Origin: Paralithodes platypus
Lineage: Eukaryota; Arthropoda; Malacostraca; Decapoda; Lithodidae
Reading direction: 5' to 3'
Length of the DNA stretch: 64,000 nucleotides
Assembly (NCBI GenBank): GCA_032716605.1
Contig: CM064569.1
Coordinates: 11,071,538 to 11,135,537, forward strand
A program made the position numbers and the translations under genes. The notes below the pieces were generated by a model that was not told where the DNA came from, did not search any database, and saw nothing but the letters and a program-made list of their open reading frames with translations. Below are positions 51,401 to 62,115 of the stretch, piece by piece; the stretch's first letter is position 1; every line of letters starts with the position of its first letter.

Positions 51401-54400
51401 GAGGGGAGGGTTGTCAGTGGATGGGAGGGTTGTCAGTGGATGGGAGGGTTGTCAGTGGATGGGGGGTTGTCAGTGGAGGGGAGGGTTCTGAGTGGATGGG
51501 AGGGTTGTCAGTGGATGGGAGGGTTGTCAGTGAAGAGGAGGGTTGTCAGTGGATGGGAGGGTTGTCAGTGGAGGGGAGGGTTGTCAGGGGAGGGGAGGGT
51601 TGTCAGTGGAGGGGAGGGTTGTCAGTGGAGGGGAGGGTTGTCAGTGGAGGGGAGAATTGTCAGTGGAGGGGAGGGTTGTCAGTGGATAGGAGGGTTGTCA
51701 GTGGAGGGAAAGGTTGTCAATGGAGGGGAAGGTTGTCAGTGGAGGAGAGGGTTGTCAGTGGAGGAGAGGGTTGTCAATGGAGGGGAGGATTGTCAGTGGA
51801 GGGGAGGGTTGTCAATGGAGGGGAGGGTTGTCAGTGGAGGGTAGGGTTGTCAGTGGAGGGCAAGGTTGTCAGTGGAGGAGAGGGTTGTCAGTGGAAGGGA
51901 AGGTTGTCAGTGGAGGGGAGGGTTGTCAGTGGATGGGAGGGTTGTCAGTGGATGGGAAGGTTGTCTGTGGAGGGGAGGGTTGTCAGTGGAGGGGAGGGTT
52001 GTGAGTGGAGGGGAGGGTTGTCAGTGGAGGGGAGGGCTGTCAGTGGAGGGGAGGGCTGTCAGTGGAGGGGAGGGTTGTCAGTGGAGGGGAGGCCTGTTAG
52101 TGGAGGGGAGGGTTGTCAGTGGAAGGGAGGTTTGTCATTGAAGGGGAGGGTTGTCAGTGGAGGGAAGGGTGGTCAGTGGAAGGGAGGTTTGTCAGTGGAG
52201 GGGAGGGTTGCCAGTGGAAGGGAGGGTTGTCAGTGGAGGGGAAAGGTTGTCAGTGGAGGGGAGGGTAGGGTTGGCAGTGGAGGGGAGGGAAGGGTTGTCA
52301 GTGGAGGGGAAGGTTGTCAGTGGAAGGGAGGGTTGTCAGTGGAAGGGAGGGTTGTCAGTGGAGGGGAGGGGAGGTTTGTCAGTGGAGGGGAAGGTTGTCA
52401 GTGGAGGGGAGTGTTGTCAGTGGAAGGGAGGGTTGTCAGTGGATGAGATGGTAGGGTTGTCAGTGGAGGGGAGGGTTGTCAATGGAGGGGAGGGTAGAGT
52501 TGTCAGTGGAAGGGAGTGCTGTCAGTGGAGGGGAGGGTAGGGTTGATCAGTGGAGGGGATGGGTGTCAGAGGAGGGGATGGTTGTCAGTGGAGGGGAGGG
52601 TTGTCAGTGGAGGGGAGGGTTGTCAGTGGAGGGGAGGGTTGTCAGTGGAGGGGAAGGTTGTCAGTGGAGGGGAGGATTGTCAGTGAGGAGAAGGTTGTCA
52701 GTGGAGGGGAGGGGAGGGTTGTCAGTGGAGGGGAGGGTTGTCAGTGGAGGGGAGGGTTGTCAGTGGAGGGGAGGGTTGTCAGTGGAGGGGAGAGTTGTCA
52801 CTGGATGGGAGGGTTGTCAGTGGATGGGAGGGTTGTCAGTGGAGGGGAGGGTTGTCAGTGGATGGGAGCGTTGTCAGTGAAGAGGAAGGTTGTCAGTGGA
52901 TGGGAGGGTTGTCAGTGGATGGGAGGGTTGTCAGTGGATGGCAGGGTTGTCAGTGGAGGGGAGGATCATAAGTGGATGGGAGGGTTGTCAGTGGATGGGA
53001 GGGTTCTGAGTGGATGGGAGGATTGTCAGTGGATGGGAGGGTTGTCAATGAAGAGGAGGGTTGTCAGTGGAAGGGAGGGTTGTCAGTGGAAGGGAGGGTT
53101 GTCAGTGGAGATGCGGGTTGTCAGTGGAGGGGAGGGTTGTCATTGGAGGGGAGGGTTGTCAGTGGATGGGAGGGTTGTCAGTGGAGGGAAGGGATGTCAG
53201 TGGAGGGGAAGGTTGTCAGTGGAGGAGAGGGTTGTCAGTAGAGGGGAGGGTTATCAATGGAGGGGAGGGTTGTCAGTAGAGTGGAGGGTTGTCAATGGAG
53301 GGGAGGGTTGTCAGTGGAGGGGAGGGTTGTCAGTGGAGGGCAAGGTTGTCAGTGGAGGAGAGGGTTGTGAGTGGAGGGGAAGGTTGTCAGTGGAGGGGAG
53401 GGTTGTCAGTGGATGGGAGGGTTGTCAGTGGATGGGAAGGTTGTCTGTGGAGGGGAGGGTTGTCAGTGGAGGGGAGGGTTGTGAGTGGAGGGGAGGGTTG
53501 TCCGTGAAGGGGAGGGCTGTCAGTGAAAGGGAGGGTTGTCAGTGCATGGTAGGGTTATCAGTGGATGGGAGGGTTGTCAGTGGAGGGGAGAGTTGTCTGT
53601 GGAGGGGTGGGTTGTCATTGAGGGGGATGGGTGTCAGTGGAGAGAAGGGTAGTCAGTGGAAGGGAGGTTTGCCAGTGGAGGGGAGGGTTGTCAGTGGAGG
53701 GGAGGGTTGTCAGTGGAGGGGAGGGTTGTCAGTGGAGGGGAGGGTTGTCAGTGGAGGGGTGGGAAGGGTTGTCAGTGGAGGGGAAGGTTGTCAGGGGAGG
53801 GGAGGGTTGTCAGTGGAGGGGAGGGTTGTCAGTGGAAGGGAGGGTTGTCAGTGGAGGGGAGGGGAGGGTTTTCAGTGGAGGGGAAGGTTGTCAGTGGAGG
53901 GGAGGGTTGTCAGTGGAAGGGAGGGTTGTCAGTGGATGGGAGGATAGGCTTGTCAGTGGAGGGGAGGGTAGGGTTGTCAGTGGAAGGGAGTGCTGTCAGT
54001 GGAGGGGAGGGTAGGGTTGTCAGTGGAGAGGAGGGTTGTCAAAGGAGGGGAGGGTTGTCAGTGGAGGGGAGGGTTGTCAGTGGAGGGGAAGGTTGTCAGT
54101 GGAGGGGAGGGTTGTCAGTGGAGGGGAGGGTTGTCAGTGGAGGGGAAGGTTGTCAGGGGAGGAGTGGGGTGTCAGTGGAGGGGAGGGTTGTCAGTGGAGG
54201 GGAGGGTTGTCAGTGGAGGGGAGGGTTGTCAGTGGAGGGGAGAGTTGTCACTGGATGGGAGGGTTGTCAGTGGATGGGAGGGTTGTCAGTGGAGGGGAGG
54301 GTTGTCAGTGGATGGGAGCGTTGTCAGTGAAGAGGAAGGTTGTCAGTGGATGGGAGGGTTGTCAGTGGATGGGAGGGTTGTCAGTGGATGGCAGGGTTGT

Positions 54401-57400
54401 CAGTGGAGGGGAGGATTGTCAGTGGATGGGAGGGTCGTCAGTGGATGGGAGGGTTCTGAGTGGATGGGAGGATTGTCAGTGGATGGGAGGGTTGTCAATG
54501 AAGAGGAGGGTTGTCAGTGGAAGGGAGGGTTGTTAGTGGAGGGGAGGGTTGTCAGGGGAGGGGAGGGTTGTCAGTGGACGGGAAGGTTGTCAGTGGAAGG
54601 GAGGGTTGTCAGTGGAGATGAGGGTTGTCAGTGGAGGGGAGGGTTGTCATTGGAGGGGAGGGTTGTCAGTGGAGGGAGGGATGGAGGGTTGTCGGTGGAT
54701 GGGAGGGATGTCAGTGGAGGGGAGGGTTATCAGTGAAGGGGAGGGGAAGGGAGGGTTGTCAGTGGAGGGGAAGGTTGTCAGTGGAGGGGAGGGAAGTGAT
54801 GTCAGTGGAGGGGAAGGTTGCCAGTGGAGGAGAGGGTTGTCAGTGGAGAGGAGGGTTGTCAGTGGAGGGGAGGGTTGTCAGTGGAGGGGAGGGTTGTCAG
54901 TGGAGGGGAGGGTGTCAGTGGAGGGGAGGGTGTCAGTGGAGGGGAGGGTTGTCAGTGGAGGAGGGAGGGTTGTCAGTGGAGGGAGGGGAGTTGTCAGTGG
55001 TTGGGAGGGTTGGTCAGTGGAGGGGAGGGTTGTCAGTGAGGGGAGGTTGTAAGGGTGTCAGTGGAGAAGGGAGGAGGGTTGTCAGTGGAGGGGAGGTTGT
55101 CAGTGGAGGGGAGGTGTCAGTGGAGGGGAGGGTTGTCAGTGGAGGGAGGAGGGTTGTCAGTGGAGGGGAGGGAGGGTTGTCAGTGGAGGGGAGGGTTGTC
55201 AGTGGAGGGGAGGGTTGTCAGTGGAGGGGAGGGTTGTCAGTGGAGGGGAGGTGTCAGTGGAGGGGAGGGGTTGTCGGGAGGGAGGGTTGTCAGTGGAGGG
55301 GAGGGTTGTCAGTGGAGGGGAAGGGTTGGTCAGTGGAGGGAGGGGTTGTCAGGGTTGTCAGTGGAGTGGAGGGGAGGGTGGTCAGTGGAGGGGAGGGTTG
55401 TCAGTGGAGGGGAGGGAGAGTGGAGGGAGGGTTGTCAGTGGATGGGAGGGTTGTCAGTGGAGGGGAGTGGAGGGTTGTCAGTGGAGGGAGGGTGGGTCAG
55501 GGAGTGGAGGGAGGGTTGTCAGTGGAGGGGGAGGGTTGTCAGTGGAGGGGAGGTTGTCAGTGGAGGGGAGGGTTGTCAGTGGAGGGGAGGGTGTCAGTGG
55601 AGGGGAGGGTTGTCAGTGGAGGGAGGGTTGTCAACTCTTCTCTGAGTAGTGCCGCAAAAGTGAGGGGAAGTTGTCAGATGAAGGGAGTGTTGTCAGTGGA
55701 GGGGAGGGTTGTCAGTGGATGGGAGGGTTGTAAGTGGATGGGAGGGTTGTCAGTGGATGGGAGGGTTGTCAGTGGAGGGGAGGGATGTCAGTGGAGGAGA
55801 GGGTTGTCAGTGGAAGGGAGGGTTGTCAGTGGATGGGAGGGTTGTCACTGTAGGGGGGGGTTGTCAGTGGAGGGGAGGGTTGTCAGTGGAGGGGAGGGTT
55901 GTCAGTGGATGGGAGGGTTGTCAGTGGATGGGAGGGTTGTCAGTGGAGGGGAGGGTTATCAGTGAAGGGGAGGGGAAGGGAGGGTTGTCAGAGGAGGGGA
56001 GGGTTGTCAGTGGAGGGGAGGGTTGTCAGTGGAGGGGAAGGTTGTGGGGGGAGGGGAGGGTTGCCAGTGGAGGGGAGGGTTGTCAGTGGAGGGGAGGGTG
56101 GGCAGTGGAGGGGAGGGTTGTCAGTGAGGGGAGGGTTGTCAGTGGATGGGAGGGGAGGGTTGTCAGTGGAGGGGAGGTTGTCAGTGGAGGGGAAGGTTGT
56201 CAGTGGGGGGGAGGGTTTGTCAGTGGAGGGGAGGGTTCTGAGTAGATGGGAGTGTTGTCAGTGGAGGGGAGTGTTGTCAGGGGAGGGGAGGGTTGTCAGT
56301 GGAGGGGAGGGTTGTCAGTGGATGGGAGGGTGTCAGTGGATGGGAGGGTTGTCAGTGGAGGGGAGGGTTGTCTGAGTGGATGGGAGGGTGTCAGTGGAGG
56401 GGAGGGTTGTCAGTGGAGGGGAGGGGAGGTTGTCAGTGGAGGGGAGGGTTGTCAGTGGATGGGAGAATTGTCAGTGGAGGGGAGTGTTGTCAGTGGAGGG
56501 AAGGTTTGTCAATGGAGGGGAAGGTTGTCAGTGGAGGAGAGGGTTGTCAGTGGAGGAGAGGGTTGTCAATGGAGGGGATGGTTGTCAGTGGAGGGGAGGG
56601 TTGTCAATGGAGGGGATGGTTGTCAGTGGAGGGGAGGGTTGTCAGTGGAGGGCAAGGTTGTCAGTGGAGGAGTGGGTTGTCAGTGGAGGGGAAGGTTGTC
56701 AGTGGAGGGGAGGGTTGTCAGTGGATGGGAGGGTTGTCAGTGGATGGGAAGGTTGTCTGTGGAGGGGAGGGTTGCCAGTGGAAGGGAGGGTTGTCAGTGG
56801 AGGGGAAAGGTTGTCAGTGGAGGGGAGGGTAGGGTTGTCAGTGGAGGGGAGGGTTGTCAGTGGAAGGGAGGGTTGTCAGTGGAGGGAATGGTGGTCAGTA
56901 GAAGAGAGGGTGGTCAGTGGAGGGGAGGGTTGTCAGAGGAGGGGAGGGTTGTTAGTGGAAGGGAGGGTTGTCAGTGGATGGGAGGGTTGTCAGTGGAGGG
57001 GAGGGTTGTCAGTGAAGGGGAGGGCTGTCAGTGAAAGGGAGGGTTGTCAGTGGAGGGGAGGGTTGTCAGTGGAGGGGAGGGGAGGGGAGGCTTGTCAGTG
57101 GAGGGGAGGGTTGTCAGTGGATGGGAGGGTAGGTTGTCAGTGGAGGGGAGGATGTCAGTGGAGGGTAGGGTTGTCAGTGGAGGGGAGGGTTGTCAGTGGA
57201 GGGGATGGGAGGGTTGTCAGTGAATGGAAGGGTTGTCAGTGGAGGGGAGGGTTGTCAGTGGAGTGGAAGGGGGAGGGTTGTCAGTGGGGGGGAGGGGGGG
57301 GTTGTTATTGTAGGGGAGGGTTGTCAGTGGAGGGGAGGGTTGTCAGCGGAGGGGAGGATTGTCAGTGGAGGGGAGGATTGTCAGTGGAGGGGAGGGTTGT

Positions 57401-59520
57401 CAGTGGAGGGGAGGGTTGTCAGTGGAGGGGATGGTTGTCAGTGGATGGGAGCGTTGTCAGTGGAATGGGAGGGTTGTCAGATGAAGGGAGTGTTGTCAGT
57501 GGAGGGGAAGGTTGTCAGTGGATGGGAGGGTTGTCAGTGGAGGGGAAGGTTGTCAGTGGAGGGGATGGGAGGGATGTCAGTGGATGAGAGGGTTGTCAGT
57601 GAAAGGGAGGGTTGTCAGTGGAGGGGAGGGGAGGGTTGTCAGTGGAAAGGAGGGTAGGGTTGTTAGTGTAGGGGAGGGTTGTCAGTGGAGGGGAGGATTG
57701 TCAGTGGAGGGGAGTGTTGTCAGTGGAGGGGAGGGTTGGCAGTAAATGGGGGGGTTGTCAGTGGATGGGAGGGTTGTCAGTGGAGGGGGGGGTTGTCAGT
57801 GGAGGGGAGGGCGTTGTCAGTGGAGGGGAGGGTATTCAGTGGAGGGAGGGTTGTCAGTGGAGGGGAGGGTGTCAGTGGAGGGGAGGGTTGTCAGTGGATG
57901 GGAGGGTTGTCAGTGGAGGGGAGGGTTGTCAGTGGAGGGGAGGGTTGTCAGTGGAGGGGAGGGTTGTCAGTGGATGGGAGGTTTGTCAGTGGAGGGTAGG
58001 GTTGTCAGTGGAGGGGAAGGTTGTCAGTGGAGAGGAAGGTTGTCAGTGGAGGGGAAAGTTGTCAGTGTATGAGAGGGTTGTCAGTGAAGAGGAGTGTTGT
58101 CAGTGGAGGGGAGGGTTGTCAGTAGAGGGGAGGGGAGGGTTGTCAGTGGAGGGGAGGGTTGTCAGTGGATGGGAGGGATGTCAGCGGAGGGGAGGGGTGT
58201 CAGGGGGGGGGTGGGGTGTCAGTGGAAAGGAGGGTTGTCAGTGGAGGGGAGGGTTGTCAGTGGAGGAGAGGGTTGTCAGTGGAAGGGAGGGTTGTCATTG
58301 GATGGGAGGGTTGTCAGTGGAGGGGAGGGTTGTCAGTGGATGGGAGGGTGTCAGTGGAGGGTAGGGTTGTCAGTGAAGGGGAGGGTTGTCAGTGGAGGGG
58401 AGGGGAGGGTTGTCAGTGGAGGGGAGGGTTGTCAGTGGATGGGAGGGTTGGCAGTGGAGGGGATGGTTGTCAGTGGATGGGAGGGGAGGGTCCTCAGTGG
58501 AGGGGAGGGTGGTCAGTGGAGGGGTGGGTTGTCAGTGGAAAGGAGGGTTGTCAGTGGAGGGGAGCGTTGTCAGTGGAGGGGAGGGGAGGGTTGTCAGTGG
58601 ATAGGAGGGTTGTCAGTGGAGGGGAAGGTTGGCAGTGGAGGGGAGGGCTGTCAGTGGAGAGGAGGGTAGGGTTGCCAGTGGAAGGGAGGGTTGTCAGTGG
58701 AGGGGAGGGAGGGTTGTCAGTGGATGGGAGGGTTGTCAGTGGAGGGGAGGGATGTCAGTGGAGGAGAGGGTTGTCAGTGGAAGGGAGGGTTGTCATTGGA
58801 TGGGAGGGTTGTCAGTGGAGGGGAGGGTTGTCAGTGGAGGGGAAGGTTGGCAGTGGAGGGGAGGGTTGTCTGTGGATGGGAGGGCTTTCAGTGGAGGGGA
58901 GGGTTGTCAGTGGAGGGAAGGGTTGTCAGTGGAGGGGAGGTTGTCAGTGGAGGGAGGGTTGTCAGTGGAAGGGAGGATTGTCAGTGGAGGGAGGGTTTGT
59001 CAGTGGAGGGGAGGGTGTTGTCAGTGGGGAGGAGGGGAGGGTTGTCAGTGGAAGGGAGGGTTGTCAGTGGTTGGGAGGGTTGTCAGTGGAGGAAGGGGTG
59101 GTCAGTGGAGGGGAAGGGTTGTCAGTGGATGGCAGGGTTGTCAGTGGATGGGAGGATAGGCTTGTCAGTGGAGGGGAGGCTTGTCAGTGGAGAGGAGGGT
59201 AGCGTTGTCAGTGGAAGGGAGGGTTGTCAGTGGAGGGGAGTGTTGTCAGTGGAGGGAAGGGTTGTCAGTGGATGGGAGGGTTGTCAGTGGAGGGGAGGGT
59301 TGTCAGTTGATGGGAGGGTTGTCAGTGGATGGGAGGGTAGGGTTGTCAGTGGAGGGGAGGGTTGTCAGTGGAAGGGAAGGTTGTCAGTGGATGGGAGGGT
59401 TGTCAGTGGAGGGAAGGGTGGTCAGTGGAAGAGAGGGTGGTCAGTGGAGGGGAGGGTTGTCAGAGGAGGGGAGGGTTGTCAGTGGAAGGGAGGGTTGTCA
59501 GTGGATGGGAGGGTTGTCAG
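45450..59520 (+). repeat. 19-bp minisatellite array, main block
   Basis: About 740 units of GTCAGTGGAGGGGAGGGTT and its main variant GTCAGTGGATGGGAGGGTT; minor variants have GGAAGGG, GGAGAGG, TGAAG or 18-bp lengths. The + strand unit has no stop in any frame, and 19 is 1 mod 3, so three units (57 bp) read 19 amino acids in every frame (LSVEGRVVSGGEGCQWRGG or a rotation). This explains apparent + strand ORFs up to 630 codons. On the minus strand every frame meets TGA once per 57 bp. Higher-order repeats of about 2.6 kb are present. Units become more length-variable after about 54,800. No evidence of translation. Confidence 0.97.
55633..55664. other. Unique-sequence island inside the minisatellite
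   Basis: About 30 bp (AACTCTTCTCTGAGTAGTGC, then CGCAAAAGTGA) unrelated to the unit interrupts the array. Confidence 0.8.
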
Positions 59521-59735
59521 TACAAAGGAGTACAAAGTACAAAGGAAATCAAGCAACAACAGATCTAGTGACCCTTCTAGGTTGCTTGTCCTCCAAAACA
59601 CTGAGGATCAAGTGTCCAAACAGTGGTTTAGAGTGGGTAAGGGAACATTGGAAAGGGAATACTGCCCTGCCACTAACGTGGCAGGACTAGGAAGTTAGTA
59701 GGGGACATGGGTTAGTAACTGAGGGGAGGATAAAG

Positions 59736-61094
59736 TTATTCATTTACAAACGCAGTCAGTCGCGGGTTTGAAGCGAGATATTTGTCTAGGCGGAATTTAA
59801 ATGAATCAACGGTGATGCAGTCTATAACGTCTCGGGGAAGCCCATTCCACAAGTTGACAACTCGATTGAAGAAGAAATTCTTAGATTCGTGCGAGTTAAA
59901 AGATTTACCAATAATTTTGCAACCGTTTCCCCGCGTGTAATTAGATTGGTCGATAGTGAAGTACTTACTACAGTTCATATTGTCGATGCCTTTGATGATT
60001 TTGAACACTTGAATTAAGTCGCCTCTTAATCTGCGCTGGGTTAAAGGAAATAGATTTAATTCTCTAAGACGCTCTTCGTATGGTTTGTTCTTTAGGCTAG
60101 GTATCATTTTGGTAACTCTACGTTGAACTCGTTCTAGCTTGTTTATATCTTTTTGGTAATAAGGGCACCAGGATTGAACGCAGTATTCCAGAAGAGGGCG
60201 GACTAAGGAATTGTAAAGGGTTAGGATAACTTCTTTGGATTTATGCTCAAATGACCTGCCTATAAAGCCAATTATTTTGTTTGCCTTCTTAACAACTTCT
60301 GAACATTGTTGACTCGGTTTTAGGTTACTCGATATTGTTACTCCCAGATCGGTTTCTCTGTTTACATTCTTAAGCTGAGTGCCATTCATCGAATAGTTTG
60401 CTTTCTCATTTAGGTATCCGACATGTAGTACTTTACATTTATCCGCATTGAAACTCATTTGCCAAATTTGGGCCCAACATGACAATTTATCTAGATTGTG
60501 TTGCATATCGTCAACTTGTTCTTTTGAGAGTACGCTATTTGCAATTTTTGTATCGTCAGCAAATTTTGAGATTGTGCAGGTGAGACCCTCATCTATGTCG
60601 TTGATGTAAATTAGAAAGAGAATTGGTCCTAGTACCGATCCCTGGGGTACCCCGCTACTTACATTGGTCCATTTAGATGCCTTACCGTTTATGACTACCC
60701 TTTGCTTTCTGTCGCTGAGCCAATTTTCTATCCATTTCAACACACCGTCTTGTATTCCATGCGCTTTTAGTTTTAGCAGTAAACGTTTGTGGGGAACTTT
60801 GTCAAAGGCCTTTTGAAAATCAAGGTATATAATATCTACAGCTTTACTCTCATCGTAGAGGTTGAGGATATCGTGGAAGAAGTCTAAGAGGTTTGTTAAA
60901 CAGGAACGTTTTTTACGAAAGCCGTGTTGAGTATCTTTAAGTATGTTATTTTCCTCTAAGTGATTTACGAGTCTGTCTCGTATGACCGTTTCTAGCATTT
61001 TACATACAACTGAGGTTAAGCTAATTGGACGATAGTTACTGGGTAGGGATTTGCTGCCTTTTTGAATATCGGTGTTACGTTGGCTAGCTTCCAT
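59736..61094 (-). CDS. LINE reverse transcriptase, long intact frame
   Basis: 452 codons. It covers LPSNYRPISLTSVVCKMLET, HGFRKKRSCLTNLLDF, IIYLDFQKAFDKVPHKRL (first catalytic Asp), SGVPQGSVLGPILFLIYIND, CTISKFADDTKIAN (FADD intact), WQMSFNADKCKVLHVG and TDLGVTISSNLKPSQQ. The C-terminal region has RPLLEYCVQSWCPYYQKDIN, KLERVQRRVTKMI and FFFNRVVNLWNGLPRDV. This is the complete CR1-type RT core and C-terminus. The ATG at 61094 is not the true start: the frame belongs to a longer ORF that continues from the linker through two one-base shifts. RT would copy LINE RNA at a nicked target. Confidence 0.9.
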   Translation of the reverse strand: MEASQRNTDIQKGSKSLPSNYRPISLTSVVCKMLETVIRDRLVNHLEENNILKDTQHGFRKKRSCLTNLLDFFHDILNLYDESKAVDIIYLDFQKAFDKVPHKRLLLKLKAHGIQDGVLKWIENWLSDRKQRVVINGKASKWTNVSSGVPQGSVLGPILFLIYINDIDEGLTCTISKFADDTKIANSVLSKEQVDDMQHNLDKLSCWAQIWQMSFNADKCKVLHVGYLNEKANYSMNGTQLKNVNRETDLGVTISSNLKPSQQCSEVVKKANKIIGFIGRSFEHKSKEVILTLYNSLVRPLLEYCVQSWCPYYQKDINKLERVQRRVTKMIPSLKNKPYEERLRELNLFPLTQRRLRGDLIQVFKIIKGIDNMNCSKYFTIDQSNYTRGNGCKIIGKSFNSHESKNFFFNRVVNLWNGLPRDVIDCITVDSFKFRLDKYLASNPRLTAFVNE

Positions 61095-61809
61095 GATCAG
61101 GCATAGTTCCAGACTGCAAGGATTTATTGAATAGTAATGTCAGTGGTTTGGAGAGCTCATTCTTAGCTTCCTTTAGAACTCTAGGCGAGATTGTATCAGG
61201 TCCTGGCGTTTTATTTACCTTGAGTTTATCTAAACAATTCAATACTTCTCTCTCTGTAACGGTGATATTGCTTAGAACATCTGAATTATCAATCTGAATC
61301 GGCGATGGTGTAGGGATATCACGGAGGTCTTCTGTTGTAAAAACTGATGCAAAGAAGGTATTGAGGGCATTACTCATTTGTACTTCGTCTTTGGTGTATT
61401 CTCCATTTTCATCGACTAACGGTCCAACAGTTGAAGTAACTACTTTTTTCTTTCTGATATAACTATAGAATTCTTTCGGGTTTGTTTTACTTTGATTCGC
61501 AATATGTAACTCTAAGGTCTTTTTACTTTGCTTAATTAACTTTTTGGCTTTGCGTCGTAGCTCTACAAATTTCACCCGTTCTTCGTCATTTTGTGAGGAT
61601 TTTAATCTATCATTAGCAAATTTTTTAGCAAGCAGGCAGTTTGAAATATCTTTATTCCACCATTTGGGCTTATTATTATGGCCTGGACGCCGTATTTTCG
61701 ATGGTATGCAGTCTTGCACTGCTTTTAGGTAAGTGGTTTCGAATAACTTCCAAGATGTATTTATGTCGTTATTGTTAATTAAAAAGCTCCAGTCAGTTTC
61801 TTTAAACAT
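61084..61809 (-). pseudogene. LINE linker and RT N-terminus, separated by frameshifts
   Basis: 241 codons. It contains NKPKWWNKDISNCLLAKK, RRKAKKLIKQSKK, TNPKEFYSYIRKKK, LNTFFASVFT and LDKLKVNKTPGPDTISPRVL, then LTLLFNKSLQSGTMPD. The expected continuation into the RT (WKLANVTPIFKK-type block) sits in a third frame at about 61050-61090, so two single-base indels lie within some 45 bp. The rest of the element is intact, so a sequencing error or a very recent lesion is possible. Confidence 0.82.
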
Positions 61810-62040
61810 AGCTCTAAGTTTATGGAAGTTTGCTTTCTTGAAATTAGGGACTTTTTTCGATGCTACTATTTGGTTCGTTACTAGTAAACTTTAAAGTGAA
61901 AGTTATCGTACGATGGTCGCTGTTACTGAATTCATCACCAACATTCAAATTCTCTATTAATTCTTCTTTTGTTGCAAGTACAATGTCAAGAACGTTATTA
62001 CCACGGGTCGGCGTTCGAACAAATTGCTAAAGCGAACTCT
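61810..62040 (-). pseudogene. C-terminal end of the LINE endonuclease
   Basis: Minus-strand frame with NNVLDIVLATKEELIENLNV and NSDHRTITFTLKF. SDH is the final catalytic motif of the apurinic endonuclease. A shift near 61855 separates it from the linker. The rest of the endonuclease is lost by 5' truncation. Confidence 0.7.
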
Positions 62041-62115
62041 CTTGCAAGTTCGTATACAAGTCATGTCCGGAGTGTGAAGTAAGTGTGAAGTAAGTGTGAA
62101 GTGAAGTGAGTGTGG
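62041..62115 (+). repeat. Junction with short AGTGTGAAGTA repeats
   Basis: Three to four AGTGTGAAGTA/AGTGAAGTG words lie between the LINE 5' end and the resumed minisatellite. Confidence 0.6.

Larger units (their letters stand above)
59521..62104 (-). mobile_element. CR1-type LINE inserted in the minisatellite
   Basis: Sense minus. The 3' UTR 59735-59521 ends in ACTTTGTACTCCTTTGTACT-like direct repeats against the array. RT ORF 61094-59736, linker ORF 61809-61084, and the end of an endonuclease (about 62030-61810) follow back to a 5' truncation near 62040-62104. Minisatellite lies on both sides. It is the best-preserved LINE in the window. Confidence 0.88.

Noticed and set aside
45743..57587. 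Very long + strand ORFs (up to 630 codons) in the G-rich region as genes for a repetitive protein
   Set aside because: All three + frames are equally open because the 19-bp unit has no stop codon. There is no start context, non-repeat domain or splice structure, so they are products of the repeat.
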